DNA of 64,000 nt from Sporomusa silvacetica DSM 10669 (GCF_002257705.1 NZ_LSLK01000081.1:1-64000); one strand, 5' to 3'. Shown: positions 25,749 to 35,179, counted from the stretch's first letter. Made by a program: numbers and translations. The notes: a model not told the origin generated them from the sequence alone.

Positions 25749-26918
25749 TCACACTATTGAAGATGTTAGGGCTTTTTCACGAACTTTTGCCGGCAATAGG
25801 ACGTAGAACGTGCTTCCTTTGCCTACGGTGCTTTTTACCTGTACTTTACCACCATGAATTTCCGCAAGTTGTTTGACGATAGCCAGGCCGAGGCCTGTAC
25901 CCCCACTTCTTCTATCCCGTGACTTATCACCGCGATAAAAATGGTCAAAAATATAAGGTAAATCAACAGCATTAATACCTGGGCCATTGTCGGCAACAAT
26001 AACCTTTACCCAGGCTTGCTCCTCCAGCTTTGTTAGTTCGGTAGAAATGGCTACTTGCCCGCCAGTTGCCACGTAGCGAATGGCATTAGTGATAAGATTA
26101 TAGAATATCTGGCAGATTCTATCCGCATCAGCCATAATTGGTGGCAATTCCAGCGTCAAGCTTTGCTCAATGATAATATTTTTTTCATCGGCAAGTGGTT
26201 TTAGCATATATAAGGCTTGCTCAATTGTCTGATTAACATCAACCGCCTTAACTTCCAATGACAGTTGGCGAACTTCTGCCAGCGATAGTTCTTTTAGATC
26301 TGTAATTAAACGTGATAAGCGGACAGCTTCTTCGTGAAGAGAAGTCAACTGTTTGGGATTAGGCTCAATAATGCCATCAATCATCCCCTCCAGGTGGCCT
26401 TGAATAACCGCAAGTGGAGTGCGCAGTTCATGGGCTATATTAGCGAGAAACTGCTGCCGCAGCTTACTGTTATTATCAAGCGTTTCTGCCATGCTGTTAA
26501 ATATCACAGCAAGACTTCCCACTTCATCTGTTGTTGTTACAGGTACTTTCTGAGCAAAATTACCCCGCTCAATCTCAATAGCAGCAGCGCTTAATTTTCG
26601 CAGCGGTGTGGTAATACTGCAGGCTAAGGCATAGCTTGCAGCAAGTCCTGCTACTAATAGGGCTACGCCAACCCAAATGAGCGACTGATGCACTGACGTT
26701 AAAAAGTTTAGCTCTGATGTGCCCAGCATGACAGCCTGTCCCTCACTACCAGGATTCAGGTGAGTCATCAAACTACGGTGCATTTCCATTTGCTGAACAG
26801 TAACATACTCTTGGAACAAATCGGTCATTTGCGTATTAGCCAAATAGATAAGTAAAAATACGGTTATCGCTACTGCCAGAAACATGAGTCCAGTAATCCG
26901 ATAGATAATACTATTCAT
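25749..26918 (-). CDS. sensor histidine kinase upstream of acsB
   Basis: A 389-residue membrane kinase from ATG 26918, which overlaps the regulator's end. It has a TM segment at ~7-27, a short outer loop of ~45 residues, a second TM at ~72-94, a HAMP domain (~95-148), HisKA with IAHELRTPLAVIQGH near 165 and HATPase with DNGPGI and GTGLGLAIVKQL (~315-350). This is the BaeS-like organisation. The outer loop is too small to name a ligand. The pair precedes acsB on the same strand, so control of acetyl-CoA synthase is a reasonable guess. Confidence 0.85.
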   Translation of the reverse strand: MNSIIYRITGLMFLAVAITVFLLIYLANTQMTDLFQEYVTVQQMEMHRSLMTHLNPGSEGQAVMLGTSELNFLTSVHQSLIWVGVALLVAGLAASYALACSITTPLRKLSAAAIEIERGNFAQKVPVTTTDEVGSLAVIFNSMAETLDNNSKLRQQFLANIAHELRTPLAVIQGHLEGMIDGIIEPNPKQLTSLHEEAVRLSRLITDLKELSLAEVRQLSLEVKAVDVNQTIEQALYMLKPLADEKNIIIEQSLTLELPPIMADADRICQIFYNLITNAIRYVATGGQVAISTELTKLEEQAWVKVIVADNGPGINAVDLPYIFDHFYRGDKSRDRRSGGTGLGLAIVKQLAEIHGGKVQVKSTVGKGSTFYVLLPAKVREKALTSSIV

Positions 26919-27606
26919 TTTGGGTACCTGCCATACGGTAACCAACGCCATAGACAGTTTGGATGTATTCCGGTTCTTTAGGGTTATTCTCAATCTTTCG
27001 CCGCAAATTCTTGATATGCGCATCAATGGTGCGTTCATAGCTCTCGAAGGAATAGCCCTGGGTCTGCTCAACAATCTGCAGGCGACTAAATACTCTACCC
27101 GGATTACCAGCCAATAGCTCCAGGATCTTAAACTCGGTCGGTGTAAGTTCCACAGGTTGTCCACCTTTTGTTACCTGATACTGATCCAATTCAATGACTA
27201 CATCTCCCAATCGAACCGGCTGAGTTTTCACCGTTGTCTGCTTTGTCCGGCGCAAAATAGCTTTGGCACGTGCCACGACTTCTTTAGGGCTAAAGGGTTT
27301 CGTCACATAGTCGTCGGCACCAATCTCTAGCCCAACTAATCTGTCGCTCACTTCATCTCGGGCGGTCAGCATTAATATCGGTACTTCACTATCCCGCCTT
27401 AATGTCCTGCAGATATCCCAGCCATCCATCCCCGGAAGCATTAAGTCCAGCACTAGAATATCAGGCTCTTTCTCATGAGCGATTTTCAAAGCGGCAAGAC
27501 CATCATTAGCAGTAAATACAATAAATCCATCCTTTTGAAAATACAATTGCAGCAACTCTACCAGTTTTACATCATCATCAACAATTAAAACCGACCGTTG
27601 GATCAT
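26911..27606 (-). CDS. OmpR-family response regulator upstream of acsB
   Basis: A 231-residue protein. The receiver domain (~1-120) has the acidic pair DDD, the phosphoacceptor in VLDLMLPGMDG (D near 53), and K in VTKPFSP. A winged-helix DNA-binding domain (~130-228) ends with the family's GVGYRM. It is translationally coupled to its kinase through an 8 bp overlap. Confidence 0.9.
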   Translation of the reverse strand: MIQRSVLIVDDDVKLVELLQLYFQKDGFIVFTANDGLAALKIAHEKEPDILVLDLMLPGMDGWDICRTLRRDSEVPILMLTARDEVSDRLVGLEIGADDYVTKPFSPKEVVARAKAILRRTKQTTVKTQPVRLGDVVIELDQYQVTKGGQPVELTPTEFKILELLAGNPGRVFSRLQIVEQTQGYSFESYERTIDAHIKNLRRKIENNPKEPEYIQTVYGVGYRMAGTQNE

Positions 27607-27747
27607 GTTCTTCCCTCCTCAGCCTAGTATCCTTTAGTAAGAATTACTGGCATCTATAATATGACACCAGTAATTTAAATTTTATCACTTATTCATATTA
27701 TACAAAGCAAATATGAATTACTTATGAATTAAGGTTGTAAAACCGCT
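27607..27747. other. promoter region of the two-component system, no gene seen
   Basis: AT-rich sequence upstream of the response regulator. I see no ORF with a ribosome site and no long repeat. Confidence 0.4.
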
Positions 27748-27912
27748 TCAAACTGGTGAAGCAACTATGAGCTTGACTATCTTACCCGAATATTCCTCAA
27801 TTGAATACATATGTATACCTGCCTTATTCAGGTTCTTCACGGTTTCCCTGTTACTATTCGAACCAATTACACGAATAATGCCTCCTATCAATCCCCAAAG
27901 AGCAAACCCCAT
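27748..27912 (-). CDS. hypothetical 54-residue protein
   Basis: A short open frame read by eye, MGFALWGLIGGIIRVIG at its start, then a charged stretch ending KIVKLIVASPV. A hydrophobic N-terminus with GG suggests a membrane anchor. A TTG at 27924 is better placed behind GGAG than the ATG. It stands alone between the decayed TRAP locus and the two-component genes. I recognise no family, and it may be a fragment of a larger lost gene. Confidence 0.3.
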   Translation of the reverse strand: MGFALWGLIGGIIRVIGSNSNRETVKNLNKAGIHMYSIEEYSGKIVKLIVASPV

Positions 27913-27973
27913 ACTATCATGCAATTATAGTTTTCTCCATCATACCACATCGTAAACTCCCGCATAATACAAA

Positions 27974-27998
27974 CAGCCTTCCACTAGTTGGAAGGCTG
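27974..27998 (-). terminator. terminator of the decayed TRAP locus
   Basis: CAGCCTTCCA pairs with TGGAAGGCTG around a 5-base loop, with TTTGTATT following on the minus strand. Confidence 0.6.
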
Positions 27999-28018
27999 CT
28001 TACAAAACTATCATTTTT

Positions 28019-28167
28019 TTATGAAACTACCATAACATCAAACCACACTATGGGATTGTGAAGACTTCTCGCTATGGCCGATAACAGCACTAATGCTGAA
28101 AGAATTACCAGAGCACTCATTGCAGCATAAACTTCCGCTTTACAAATATACTCATAAGTTTTTCCAT
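28019..28167 (-). pseudogene. remnant of a TRAP small permease gene (dctQ-like)
   Basis: Starting at ATG 28167 (ribosome site GGGGTG) the frame reads MEKLMSIFVK. After a one-base shift it continues with a hydrophobic helix (ALVILSALVLLSAIARSL) and HNPIVWFD before a stop. A first helix followed by R-x-L-x-N-x-P-I-x-W is typical of DctQ N-termini. Only ~50 of the usual ~160 codons remain, and no dctM follows. The length (149 nt) is not a multiple of three. Confidence 0.55.
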
Positions 28168-28238
28168 TGTTTACACCCCAAATTCTAGACTAAACTGCAT
28201 TTTCAGTGCTTATGGGCTGATATACCACGCTGGTATTG

Positions 28239-29264
28239 TTACTGCTTTCTATTCATTTCCTCATAAAGCTTGTCTCTCGCTTCAGTAAGCCCTAAGACCT
28301 TATAGGCTCCCTCACCTGCTTTTCTGAAGGCTGCCAAGTCAACATCCTGCACAATAGTCATGCCTTTTTGCGTAAGCTCTTTCCTAAGTGCTTCAACCTC
28401 TTGCTCCATTTCCTTCGAGGTTTCCATGCCAGCATTATTGCACTCTTCTACTAGTATTCTCTGATACTCGGGCGGAAGGCTGTCAAAATATTTCTTGCTC
28501 ATAACTTCGAAATTAATAAGTAAGATGTGATTGGTTTCGCTCATATACTTTGCTGTCTCAAAAAGTTTAGCTCCGATTACGTTTCGATAAACAAGATCGG
28601 CACCGTCAATAGCCTTTTGCTGCATACCGGTATAGACTTCTCCAAATGGCATAGCTACCGGAGCTGCCCCCATTGCGCGGATAGATTGCTGCCAAATAGG
28701 TGCACCAAGAGTTCTGATACGCAAACCCTTTAGGTCCTCCGGAGTTTTAATAGGCTTATTTGTTAGCATATGCCGCATACCTTGTACCCAACTGAAGGAC
28801 AATACTTTGATTCCATGCTTTTCTTCGAGTTCTTTTTCCCACTGCTTAACAGTCGGTAGTTCTCTAAGTTTGGCAACATCCTCAATGTTTTCTACAAAAT
28901 AAGGAGCATTCAGCACCGCAATAGCCGGCACATACATACCAAGTCTAGCTGCATTCGTATTTTGACCGATGGGTGCACCTTGTTTCAATTGCTCTATAAT
29001 GTCCTCTTCCACGCCAAGCTGCCCACTATGAAATACTTGAATCTCAACTTCGCCATTCGTTCTTTCTTTAACTCTTTGCGCCCACTTCAAGAATCCCTGA
29101 TGGAATGGTTCTGATTCGGATAGCACATGATTAAACATTAAAACATATTTGGGCTTGGGTGCTTCTGGTTTAACAGTTTCCTTGATCTTACCGCAGGCTG
29201 ATACCAATAATGACGCTATAATCAATATCAACAGCATACTAAGCATTTTTTTAGTCTCTTTCAC
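28239..29264 (-). CDS. TRAP transporter substrate-binding lipoprotein (DctP family)
   Basis: A 341-residue protein with a lipoprotein signal (ASLLVSACGK, Cys near 24). The DctP body has YVLMFNHVLSESEPFHQG at its start, the central KGLRIRT (~185) and GADLVYRN (~233). In the family it binds carboxylates outside the cytoplasmic membrane and delivers them to the DctQM permease. Here the permease genes are missing apart from a decayed dctQ piece directly downstream. It may therefore be orphaned, or may serve a permease encoded elsewhere. Confidence 0.88.
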   Translation of the reverse strand: MKETKKMLSMLLILIIASLLVSACGKIKETVKPEAPKPKYVLMFNHVLSESEPFHQGFLKWAQRVKERTNGEVEIQVFHSGQLGVEEDIIEQLKQGAPIGQNTNAARLGMYVPAIAVLNAPYFVENIEDVAKLRELPTVKQWEKELEEKHGIKVLSFSWVQGMRHMLTNKPIKTPEDLKGLRIRTLGAPIWQQSIRAMGAAPVAMPFGEVYTGMQQKAIDGADLVYRNVIGAKLFETAKYMSETNHILLINFEVMSKKYFDSLPPEYQRILVEECNNAGMETSKEMEQEVEALRKELTQKGMTIVQDVDLAAFRKAGEGAYKVLGLTEARDKLYEEMNRKQ

Positions 29265-29302
29265 AACATGTCCCTCCTAGTGCGGAAAATCCTTAAATTT
29301 AG

Positions 29303-29521
29303 CTAGCAATAGCTCCTTATCGTAAAACCAACTACCTGTCCTAGATGATAGATAGGAGAAATAGATACAAGTTCGGGAATTCCATCAACCTTCGAATCTT
29401 CTATCGCAACTACAGGTTCCCCAGTAGCGTATACCTTTCTTACAGACGGATTAATAAATATCTAATCCACGTAGATGTAACCATTGCTAGCAGCATGGGG
29501 ACATTTGCTGAATGCTGTCAT
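29303..29521 (-). pseudogene. possible remnant of a PAS-type sensor/regulator gene
   Basis: A 73-codon frame interrupted by one in-frame TAG. The second part reads VRKVYATGEPVVAIED and VSISPIYHLGQVVGF. This order (V-ATG-EP followed by V-x-I-x-PI-x-G-VVG) is how PAS domains of sigma-54-type regulators commonly run. Nothing of the rest of such a gene is present. It lies just upstream of dctP and may be its former regulator. The call rests on a short resemblance. Confidence 0.28.
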
Positions 29522-29627
29522 CTACCAGCAGATAAGCTCATAGTAATTATTTCCATAAAAGTATATTAAATCCTTTGTTTTTTTTTAAATATATCATTCC
29601 AGGCTAAATAAGCTACTAAAATAACCA

Positions 29628-29673
29628 TAAAAAATCAAGCCTTCTATTCAAATCACGGAAGGCCTGATTTTTT
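29628..29673. terminator. bidirectional terminator
   Basis: AAAAATCA-GCCTTC pairs with GAAGGC-TGATTTTT, with A/T runs at both ends, 21 bp past the stop of the gene at 29694-30815. Confidence 0.8.
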
Positions 29674-29693
29674 CGAAGTCAATTATTGCGTTT

Positions 29694-30815
29694 CTACGAT
29701 ATACAAATTCCGTAAGCTGGTAATAATTCAAGCAGAATATACTGTCGCTGAACCTGCAATCCATCATGAAATTTCTTCCAATCACTAGTAATAAACTCAG
29801 GAGTATAGGTAAATACTTGACCTGGGTCGTCAATTTCCAATGTAGTACCCAGAGCTTTGTACTTCCAAGAGCCTTCCCCTTTCGCCTGGTATGACGGAAT
29901 AGAACTAACTCCTGCAATTTCACCGGCTATAGCTCTCCTACCCCATTCGTCGTGGCGTTTATCGCCATCGTCATCCCGAATGTTCATGAAAAGGGATTCG
30001 AGCGTATTCCGTTGCTCCTCAGTCAAACCAGGATATCCGTCGTATAAGGCTGACAAATCGCCTGCTAGCGACACTGGAGACTTCCGATAAGCAATAAAGA
30101 GGCGCATAGCTTTTATGATGTTTTCTGCAGCCAAAAGGAAATACTGCGTGTTATTGTAAATCTGGATTCCCCGTTTGAGGTCCTCGATAAAACTGAACTG
30201 CCATTCCTTCAAATAGGGTAAGTCGGGATTACAAACGGCTGGGCCATGACCGACAGGAAGTAAATCGACCACTCGGTTTTTCATTTGTTGAAGTAAATCA
30301 ACAGACACTAGCTGGTTGGTATCATTACGCCAGAAGATTGATTTTACCTTATTTATTCCATCGATAACACCAGCAAATCCCCTGTGCGCCCACGTATCGG
30401 CATAAGTATGCATCGAAATGCCAAATCGATGCAGTCCATAAGGTTTGTCCCAGCATCGGATGGATTCCTCTACCATATCACGAGCCACAAAACTATCATA
30501 AGTGCAGATAATACGTTCAATAAAGGGTTTATCTTCAGCCTTTCCTTTAACATAACCACAATTACCAGGCAAGAAATGAAATGGCAGCCAGACGTTATGA
30601 TTTTCCACATTGTCGGCGTTATGGTACACATCAAATACATTGTGAGCAGAACTCGTACGAGTGTAACTGGCACCAGTATCAAATTTGAGATGGCCAGTAT
30701 TATTAGCATCATCTACATACTGGGATGCATAGGCAAGCGTATTCGCATCCTCCGAACTAAATCCAGCCCAGCTGGCCAACACGTAGATTACATCATAATG
30801 AAAGTCCTTTTGCAT
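29694..30815 (-). CDS. DUF6765-like uncharacterised protein
   Basis: A 373-residue soluble protein without signal peptide or membrane segment. It begins HYDVIYVLASWAGFSSEDAN, has many His/Asp residues (YHNADNVENHN, HTYADTWAHRGFAG) and resembles proteins I know as DUF6765. The D-x-x-A-x-R/H and HTYADTWAH pieces recall metal-dependent phospholipase C-like helices, but no activity is established. It has its own ribosome site (GGAGGG) and terminator, so it is a single-gene unit. Confidence 0.6.
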   Translation of the reverse strand: MQKDFHYDVIYVLASWAGFSSEDANTLAYASQYVDDANNTGHLKFDTGASYTRTSSAHNVFDVYHNADNVENHNVWLPFHFLPGNCGYVKGKAEDKPFIERIICTYDSFVARDMVEESIRCWDKPYGLHRFGISMHTYADTWAHRGFAGVIDGINKVKSIFWRNDTNQLVSVDLLQQMKNRVVDLLPVGHGPAVCNPDLPYLKEWQFSFIEDLKRGIQIYNNTQYFLLAAENIIKAMRLFIAYRKSPVSLAGDLSALYDGYPGLTEEQRNTLESLFMNIRDDDGDKRHDEWGRRAIAGEIAGVSSIPSYQAKGEGSWKYKALGTTLEIDDPGQVFTYTPEFITSDWKKFHDGLQVQRQYILLELLPAYGICIS

Positions 30816-31124
30816 GTTACTCCCTCCAGTATAAAATTATTCTATGGTAGATCGCATAACTAACAACTTTATTTCATTCTACCATTAAAATGTACTCAAA
30901 CCAATATTTTCCACAAATCTACTGTCATGTGCGAATCTTCCCTTTCTATTCGTAAAACGTTCACAATAACTTTACAATTTTTCCATAAATACATATAATA
31001 AGCGTAATACGTACAATAGTAAAAAACAATGATCGAGACAGTAGGCAATCTTAAACGTTGCAGCGAGCTAGAAGTAGGCGCGTAACTCATATGTTGGTGT
31101 CGTATCGAGTGGTATAGCGAAGAA
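30816..31124. other. intergenic region, no supported gene
   Basis: AT-rich region between two divergently transcribed genes. It must hold the promoter of the DUF6765-like gene. Short frames exist on both strands, but none has a ribosome site. Confidence 0.4.
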
Positions 31125-31159
31125 AAGCTCTTCGTCTCGGTTTATGAGACGAAGAGCTT
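31125..31159. terminator. strong terminator hairpin without an obvious upstream gene
   Basis: AAGCTCTTCGTCTC pairs perfectly with GAGACGAAGAGCTT (14 bp) around a 7-base loop. T-rich tracts follow on both strands (TTGTTTTGTTT on plus, TTTTCTTC on minus). It lies in the gap between divergent genes, so it either ends an unannotated short transcript or attenuates the helicase gene downstream. Confidence 0.6.
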
Positions 31160-31301
31160 CTTGTTTTGTTTAATTTAGCAGAAGTTTTTCAATCAGAAAA
31201 CATTTTTTCCCATGAGTTTCTTGTTTCATAGTGACCAAAGATAATTCAAATAATATTATAGAAGCAGGTACCTGTAACTATACCTCTGTCGCAACCATCA
31301 G

Positions 31302-31327
31302 CTTGGGACTTATAACCAAGTCCCAAG
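31302..31327 (+). promoter_or_regulatory. perfect inverted repeat in the helicase leader
   Basis: CTTGGGACTT and AAGTCCCAAG (10 bp each) flank ATAACC, 47 bp before the start codon. No T-run follows, so it is more likely an operator or a leader stem than a terminator. Confidence 0.45.
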
Positions 31328-31373
31328 TGCGAAACGGAAAATAGGTTAAGGGCTAATTCATCGAGGAGGAACC

Positions 31374-33605
31374 ATGAACCAACAGGAACAGCAGTTTGAA
31401 ATAGCACGACTCGCCGAAACGCTCCGACAAGTACAAGAGCAAATACAAAAAAACAAGGAAATTTCGGGATGCCATCAGCATGCCCTCAAGAATTCTCTCC
31501 AGGATTACTGGAATGGTGGCGGCGGTAGTGCTATTGATGAGGCGCAACATGTCGAGACCATGAATCGCCAGCGCGCGCTTTCCAAACATTCGCATGGAAC
31601 TGCTCGTCATTTAATCAAAATGCTGAAGTCCCCCTACTTTGGTCGGATTGACTTTGCCGAAGCGCATTATAATGATACAGATAAAATCTATATTGGAATT
31701 GGCAGCCTGGCTAGTGAAGACGGTGAATTTCTTGTCTACGATTGGCGCGCCCCGGTATCAAGCATGTTCTATGATTATGGCCTTGGTGATGCAGCCTACA
31801 CCTGCCCGGCAGGCGTAATCGAGGGAACTATCACCCTCAAGCGCCAATACAAGATTGCTGATGGGCACATCCAGTATATGTTTGATTCTGACCTGACAAT
31901 TGATGACGATATCCTTAAAGAACTACTAGCTAAAAGTGTCGATGAAAAGATGCATACCATTGTTAATAGCATCCAGCGGGATCAAAATCAGATTATCCGT
32001 GATGAGCGGCATAAGGTATTATTTTTGGAGGGGCCGGCTGGCAGCGGCAAGACATCGGTTGCCTTGCACCGCATAGCTTTTTTGCTTTATCAGAACCGGG
32101 AAAGACTAACCTCCCAGAATGTATTAATCCTATCCCCTAATTATATTTTTAGTGATTATATTTCTAACGTCTTGCCGGAAATAGGCGAAGCAAATGTTGT
32201 GCAAATGACTTTTCAGGACTACACCGCCAGGTCTGCCGCCCATATTCCCTTGCGCCTTGAAACCCGTACAGATTACTTTGAGCACATGCTGGTTTCTAAT
32301 GCCAACAAACAGCGGGCAGCTACTATCAGCTTTAAATCATCACAACTCTTTAACGAGGTTTTAACCAACTATCTAAACTGGCTGGCAGCAGATTGGATCA
32401 ACGAACACCCGTCCATCACGGCTCGGGGCGAAACGCTGTTTGGCCAGAACGAATGGCAGCACTACTATCAAAATAGCTTTAGCATGATGCCGCCGGCAAT
32501 CCGTCTCGAAAAAATCAGAACAATTATCCAAAAACGAATGCATGATCTCATCTCCGATGTTCGGCGTGAAAAGATCGCACAACTCACTGAAGCCGGTGAA
32601 GAAGTCAATGAAAAGGTGATCAGGGCACTGGCCAGAATCCAGGCAAGAAGCGAGCTAAAACCCATTACCGATTATGTAGAAAAACTGACAACACTGGATG
32701 CCTTAGAGGAATATGCAGCCCTTTTTTCTGATGACAGATTATTCACAGTTACCGGCACGCCTATTCCTGGCAATTGGGACGCGATAAAATCACAGACACG
32801 TAAGCTTATTAACAGGGGCATCCTTCCCTATGAAGACATTTCGCCCTTTTTGTACTTCCAGGGTATTGTGCAGGGTTTTCCGGTCAAGCCAGATATTAAG
32901 CATGTTGTAATTGACGAGGCCCAAGATTATTCGGTTTTTCAATACAAAATTCTGGCTCAGCTATTCCCCAACAGCTCCTGGACAATTGTCGGTGATCCTG
33001 CACAGTCAATCCAGCCTTTTGTTAATACAGCCAATTTTACTGAAGCCAGTAAAATCCTGGGTCAAGAGCAAACCTTGCATTTCCATTTGACCAAAAGCTA
33101 CCGATCAACCCAAGCCATTCAAGCTTTTTGCCAGGCAATATTACCAAGTGCCGGCGAGAGTCTTTCTATCAATCGTCCTGGCCCAAAACCTACAGTTATT
33201 CAAATAAATAATCATGAAGATATGGCGACTACTCTTCTTAACACTATTCAAACCGTACAGAGTGAGGGTTTGAAATCTATTGGAATTATCACTAAGAATG
33301 TAACCCAGGCCCTCAGGATTTATCCCCAGTTGCAAAAAGTTACCAAGGCTACCCTACTAATTAAAGATGACGACGCATTCCCTACCGGAATTGTTGTCAT
33401 TCCCTCCTATCTGGCCAAAGGCTTAGAGTTTGATGCTGTACTTATAGTTAATACAGACGCAATTAATTATAGCCAAGAACAGGATAGTAATATTCTATAT
33501 ACAATCTGTACTCGGGCTTTGCACCGTTTGTATCTGTTTTATACGGGAAGTCCGTCGCCCTATTTGCGGCGGGTTGACAGGAGCTTGTATAATGTCAGCG
33601 GATAA
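31374..33605 (+). CDS. HelD-like UvrD-family helicase (RNA polymerase recycling factor)
   Basis: A 743-residue superfamily-1 ATPase. Residues 1-60 form a coiled-coil arm. Walker A is EGPAGSGKTSVALHR (~219-233), Walker B is DEAQDYS (~515), and KSYRST (~575) and the C-terminal motif LAKGLEFDAVLIVN (~680) complete the helicase core, with the large insertion typical of HelD. HelD proteins (~770 residues in B. subtilis) push into RNA polymerase and release it from stalled DNA complexes. GAGGAGG precedes the ATG. It is a single-gene unit with its own terminator. Confidence 0.85.
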   Translation: MNQQEQQFEIARLAETLRQVQEQIQKNKEISGCHQHALKNSLQDYWNGGGGSAIDEAQHVETMNRQRALSKHSHGTARHLIKMLKSPYFGRIDFAEAHYNDTDKIYIGIGSLASEDGEFLVYDWRAPVSSMFYDYGLGDAAYTCPAGVIEGTITLKRQYKIADGHIQYMFDSDLTIDDDILKELLAKSVDEKMHTIVNSIQRDQNQIIRDERHKVLFLEGPAGSGKTSVALHRIAFLLYQNRERLTSQNVLILSPNYIFSDYISNVLPEIGEANVVQMTFQDYTARSAAHIPLRLETRTDYFEHMLVSNANKQRAATISFKSSQLFNEVLTNYLNWLAADWINEHPSITARGETLFGQNEWQHYYQNSFSMMPPAIRLEKIRTIIQKRMHDLISDVRREKIAQLTEAGEEVNEKVIRALARIQARSELKPITDYVEKLTTLDALEEYAALFSDDRLFTVTGTPIPGNWDAIKSQTRKLINRGILPYEDISPFLYFQGIVQGFPVKPDIKHVVIDEAQDYSVFQYKILAQLFPNSSWTIVGDPAQSIQPFVNTANFTEASKILGQEQTLHFHLTKSYRSTQAIQAFCQAILPSAGESLSINRPGPKPTVIQINNHEDMATTLLNTIQTVQSEGLKSIGIITKNVTQALRIYPQLQKVTKATLLIKDDDAFPTGIVVIPSYLAKGLEFDAVLIVNTDAINYSQEQDSNILYTICTRALHRLYLFYTGSPSPYLRRVDRSLYNVSG

Positions 33606-33624
33606 TATCAGCGGGCGGGATTGT

Positions 33625-33673
33625 AAAAAATGAGAACTGGCCTTGGATAAACAAGGCTGGTTCTCATTTTTTT
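33625..33673. terminator. terminator of the HelD-like gene
   Basis: AAAAAATGAGAAC..CCTTG pairs with CAAGG..GTTCTCATTTTTTT, 20 bp after the stop codon. Confidence 0.92.
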
Positions 33674-33904
33674 ATATTTCAGATCATTTTTACATTATAT
33701 TGCAAAATAGCAATAAAAACCTAAAAAAACTATAAATAGTAAATTTTAGGAGGTTTTTAGACCTGTTTTATCAAATTATATATATAATCAATTTTTGTTG
33801 AGACTTTTTGCAAGCCATTAACTTATTCCTATAATGTAACATAAAACCTAAATCGATCATTCCAATTAAACTGATAGTTACTATTATAATGGGGGGAAAT
33901 TAAT

Positions 33905-35179
33905 ATGGTACAAGTCTACGAGCAAGACAAAAGACAAACAGATGACATAAACAATATCAAGTTGACTGACGTAATTGATCTCAATTTCCTTCAACGCTTT
34001 CAGGATGATTTCGCCGAGAGCGTTGGTTTGGCCAGCGTAACCGTAGATGTTAATGGTAAGCCGATTACTACTCCAAGTAGATATACCAGGTTTTGTATGG
34101 ATTACACTCATTCAACTGAGTGTGGTGATAAGCGTTGCGCTGAATCACATCGAAAAGGTGGAGAGGAAGCAGCTCGAACCGGTAAGCCGGTAGTATATGA
34201 ATGTCATGCAGGTCTCATTGACTTTGCAGCTCCAATTATTCTAGAAGGCCAGCTTATTGGGACAATTTTGGGCGGACAAATATTAACCCACACTCCTCCT
34301 GAGGAGAAATATCGGAAATTCGCGAAAGAAATCGGGGTTAACGAAGAAGGCTATGTTAAAGCGGTAAATGAAGTTACAATATTAACTCAGAAACGCATTG
34401 AAGCTGCTGCAAATGTTCTTTATAACGTTGCTAATAGTCTATCTAAGATGGCCTACCATGAACGAAAACTAATAAAGGCTACAGATGTCCTTAATAGCAA
34501 TTTAAACCAAATGTCAGCGACAATGGAGCGGCTTAACGTCGTCGGTGAAATGGCCGCCAGCATTGGCCATGAAATCCGTAACCCAATGACAACGGTGCGC
34601 GGCTATCTACAGTTGTTTCAATTAAAGGATGATTTTACTAAATACTATGATCATTTTAGTGTTATGATTGATGAATTAGACCGGGCGAACAGCATCATCA
34701 CTGAGTATTTGTCTTTAGCAAAAAACAAAGCTGTTAAGATGAAGATCGGCAATATAAATGATGTTATACAATCTTTGCAGCCTCTTTTGCAGGCTGATGC
34801 GTCCTGTAGAGGACATCAATTGTTTACAGATTTGGGTAGAATTCCGGATAACAAGTTTGATGAAAAAGAAATCCGACAGATGATTTTAAATTTGGTACGA
34901 AATGGCTTTGAGGCCGCGCAAGATTGTGGTGAAGTTACAATTAGGACTTATGAACAAAACGGTACTATTATGGTATCAATTAAAGATAATGGTACCGGGA
35001 TACCTGACGAGGTCATGCAGAAACTGGGTACTCCATTCCTCACTACGAAAGACAACGGAACAGGTTTAGGCATACCAATATGCTATCGGATTGCAGAAAG
35101 ACATGGCGCTAAGCTCTTGGTGGATTCAGCCTCTCAGGGAACAACCATTACCGTAGTGTTTAAACCCGGCACCAGCTGA
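33905..35179 (+). CDS. PocR-domain sensor histidine kinase
   Basis: A 424-residue soluble kinase. Residues ~18-185 are a PocR ligand domain with CxxxH/C pieces (RFCMDYTHSTECGDKRC, YECHAGLIDFAAPI), which in the family senses small molecules or redox state. HisKA follows at ~218-285 (IGHEIRNPMTTVRGYL) and HATPase at ~310-420 (LVRNGFEAAQD, DNGTGIP, GTGLGIP). There is no partner regulator next to it. The short EIRNPMTTVRGYLQL block resembles the HisKA domains of sporulation kinases, so a phosphorelay role is possible. Confidence 0.85.
   Translation: MVQVYEQDKRQTDDINNIKLTDVIDLNFLQRFQDDFAESVGLASVTVDVNGKPITTPSRYTRFCMDYTHSTECGDKRCAESHRKGGEEAARTGKPVVYECHAGLIDFAAPIILEGQLIGTILGGQILTHTPPEEKYRKFAKEIGVNEEGYVKAVNEVTILTQKRIEAAANVLYNVANSLSKMAYHERKLIKATDVLNSNLNQMSATMERLNVVGEMAASIGHEIRNPMTTVRGYLQLFQLKDDFTKYYDHFSVMIDELDRANSIITEYLSLAKNKAVKMKIGNINDVIQSLQPLLQADASCRGHQLFTDLGRIPDNKFDEKEIRQMILNLVRNGFEAAQDCGEVTIRTYEQNGTIMVSIKDNGTGIPDEVMQKLGTPFLTTKDNGTGLGIPICYRIAERHGAKLLVDSASQGTTITVVFKPGTS

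Noticed and set aside
26919..27164. Longer N-terminus for the acsB-linked kinase
   Set aside because: It lies wholly inside the response regulator gene in another frame. ATG 26918 gives a standard kinase with TM1 at its start.
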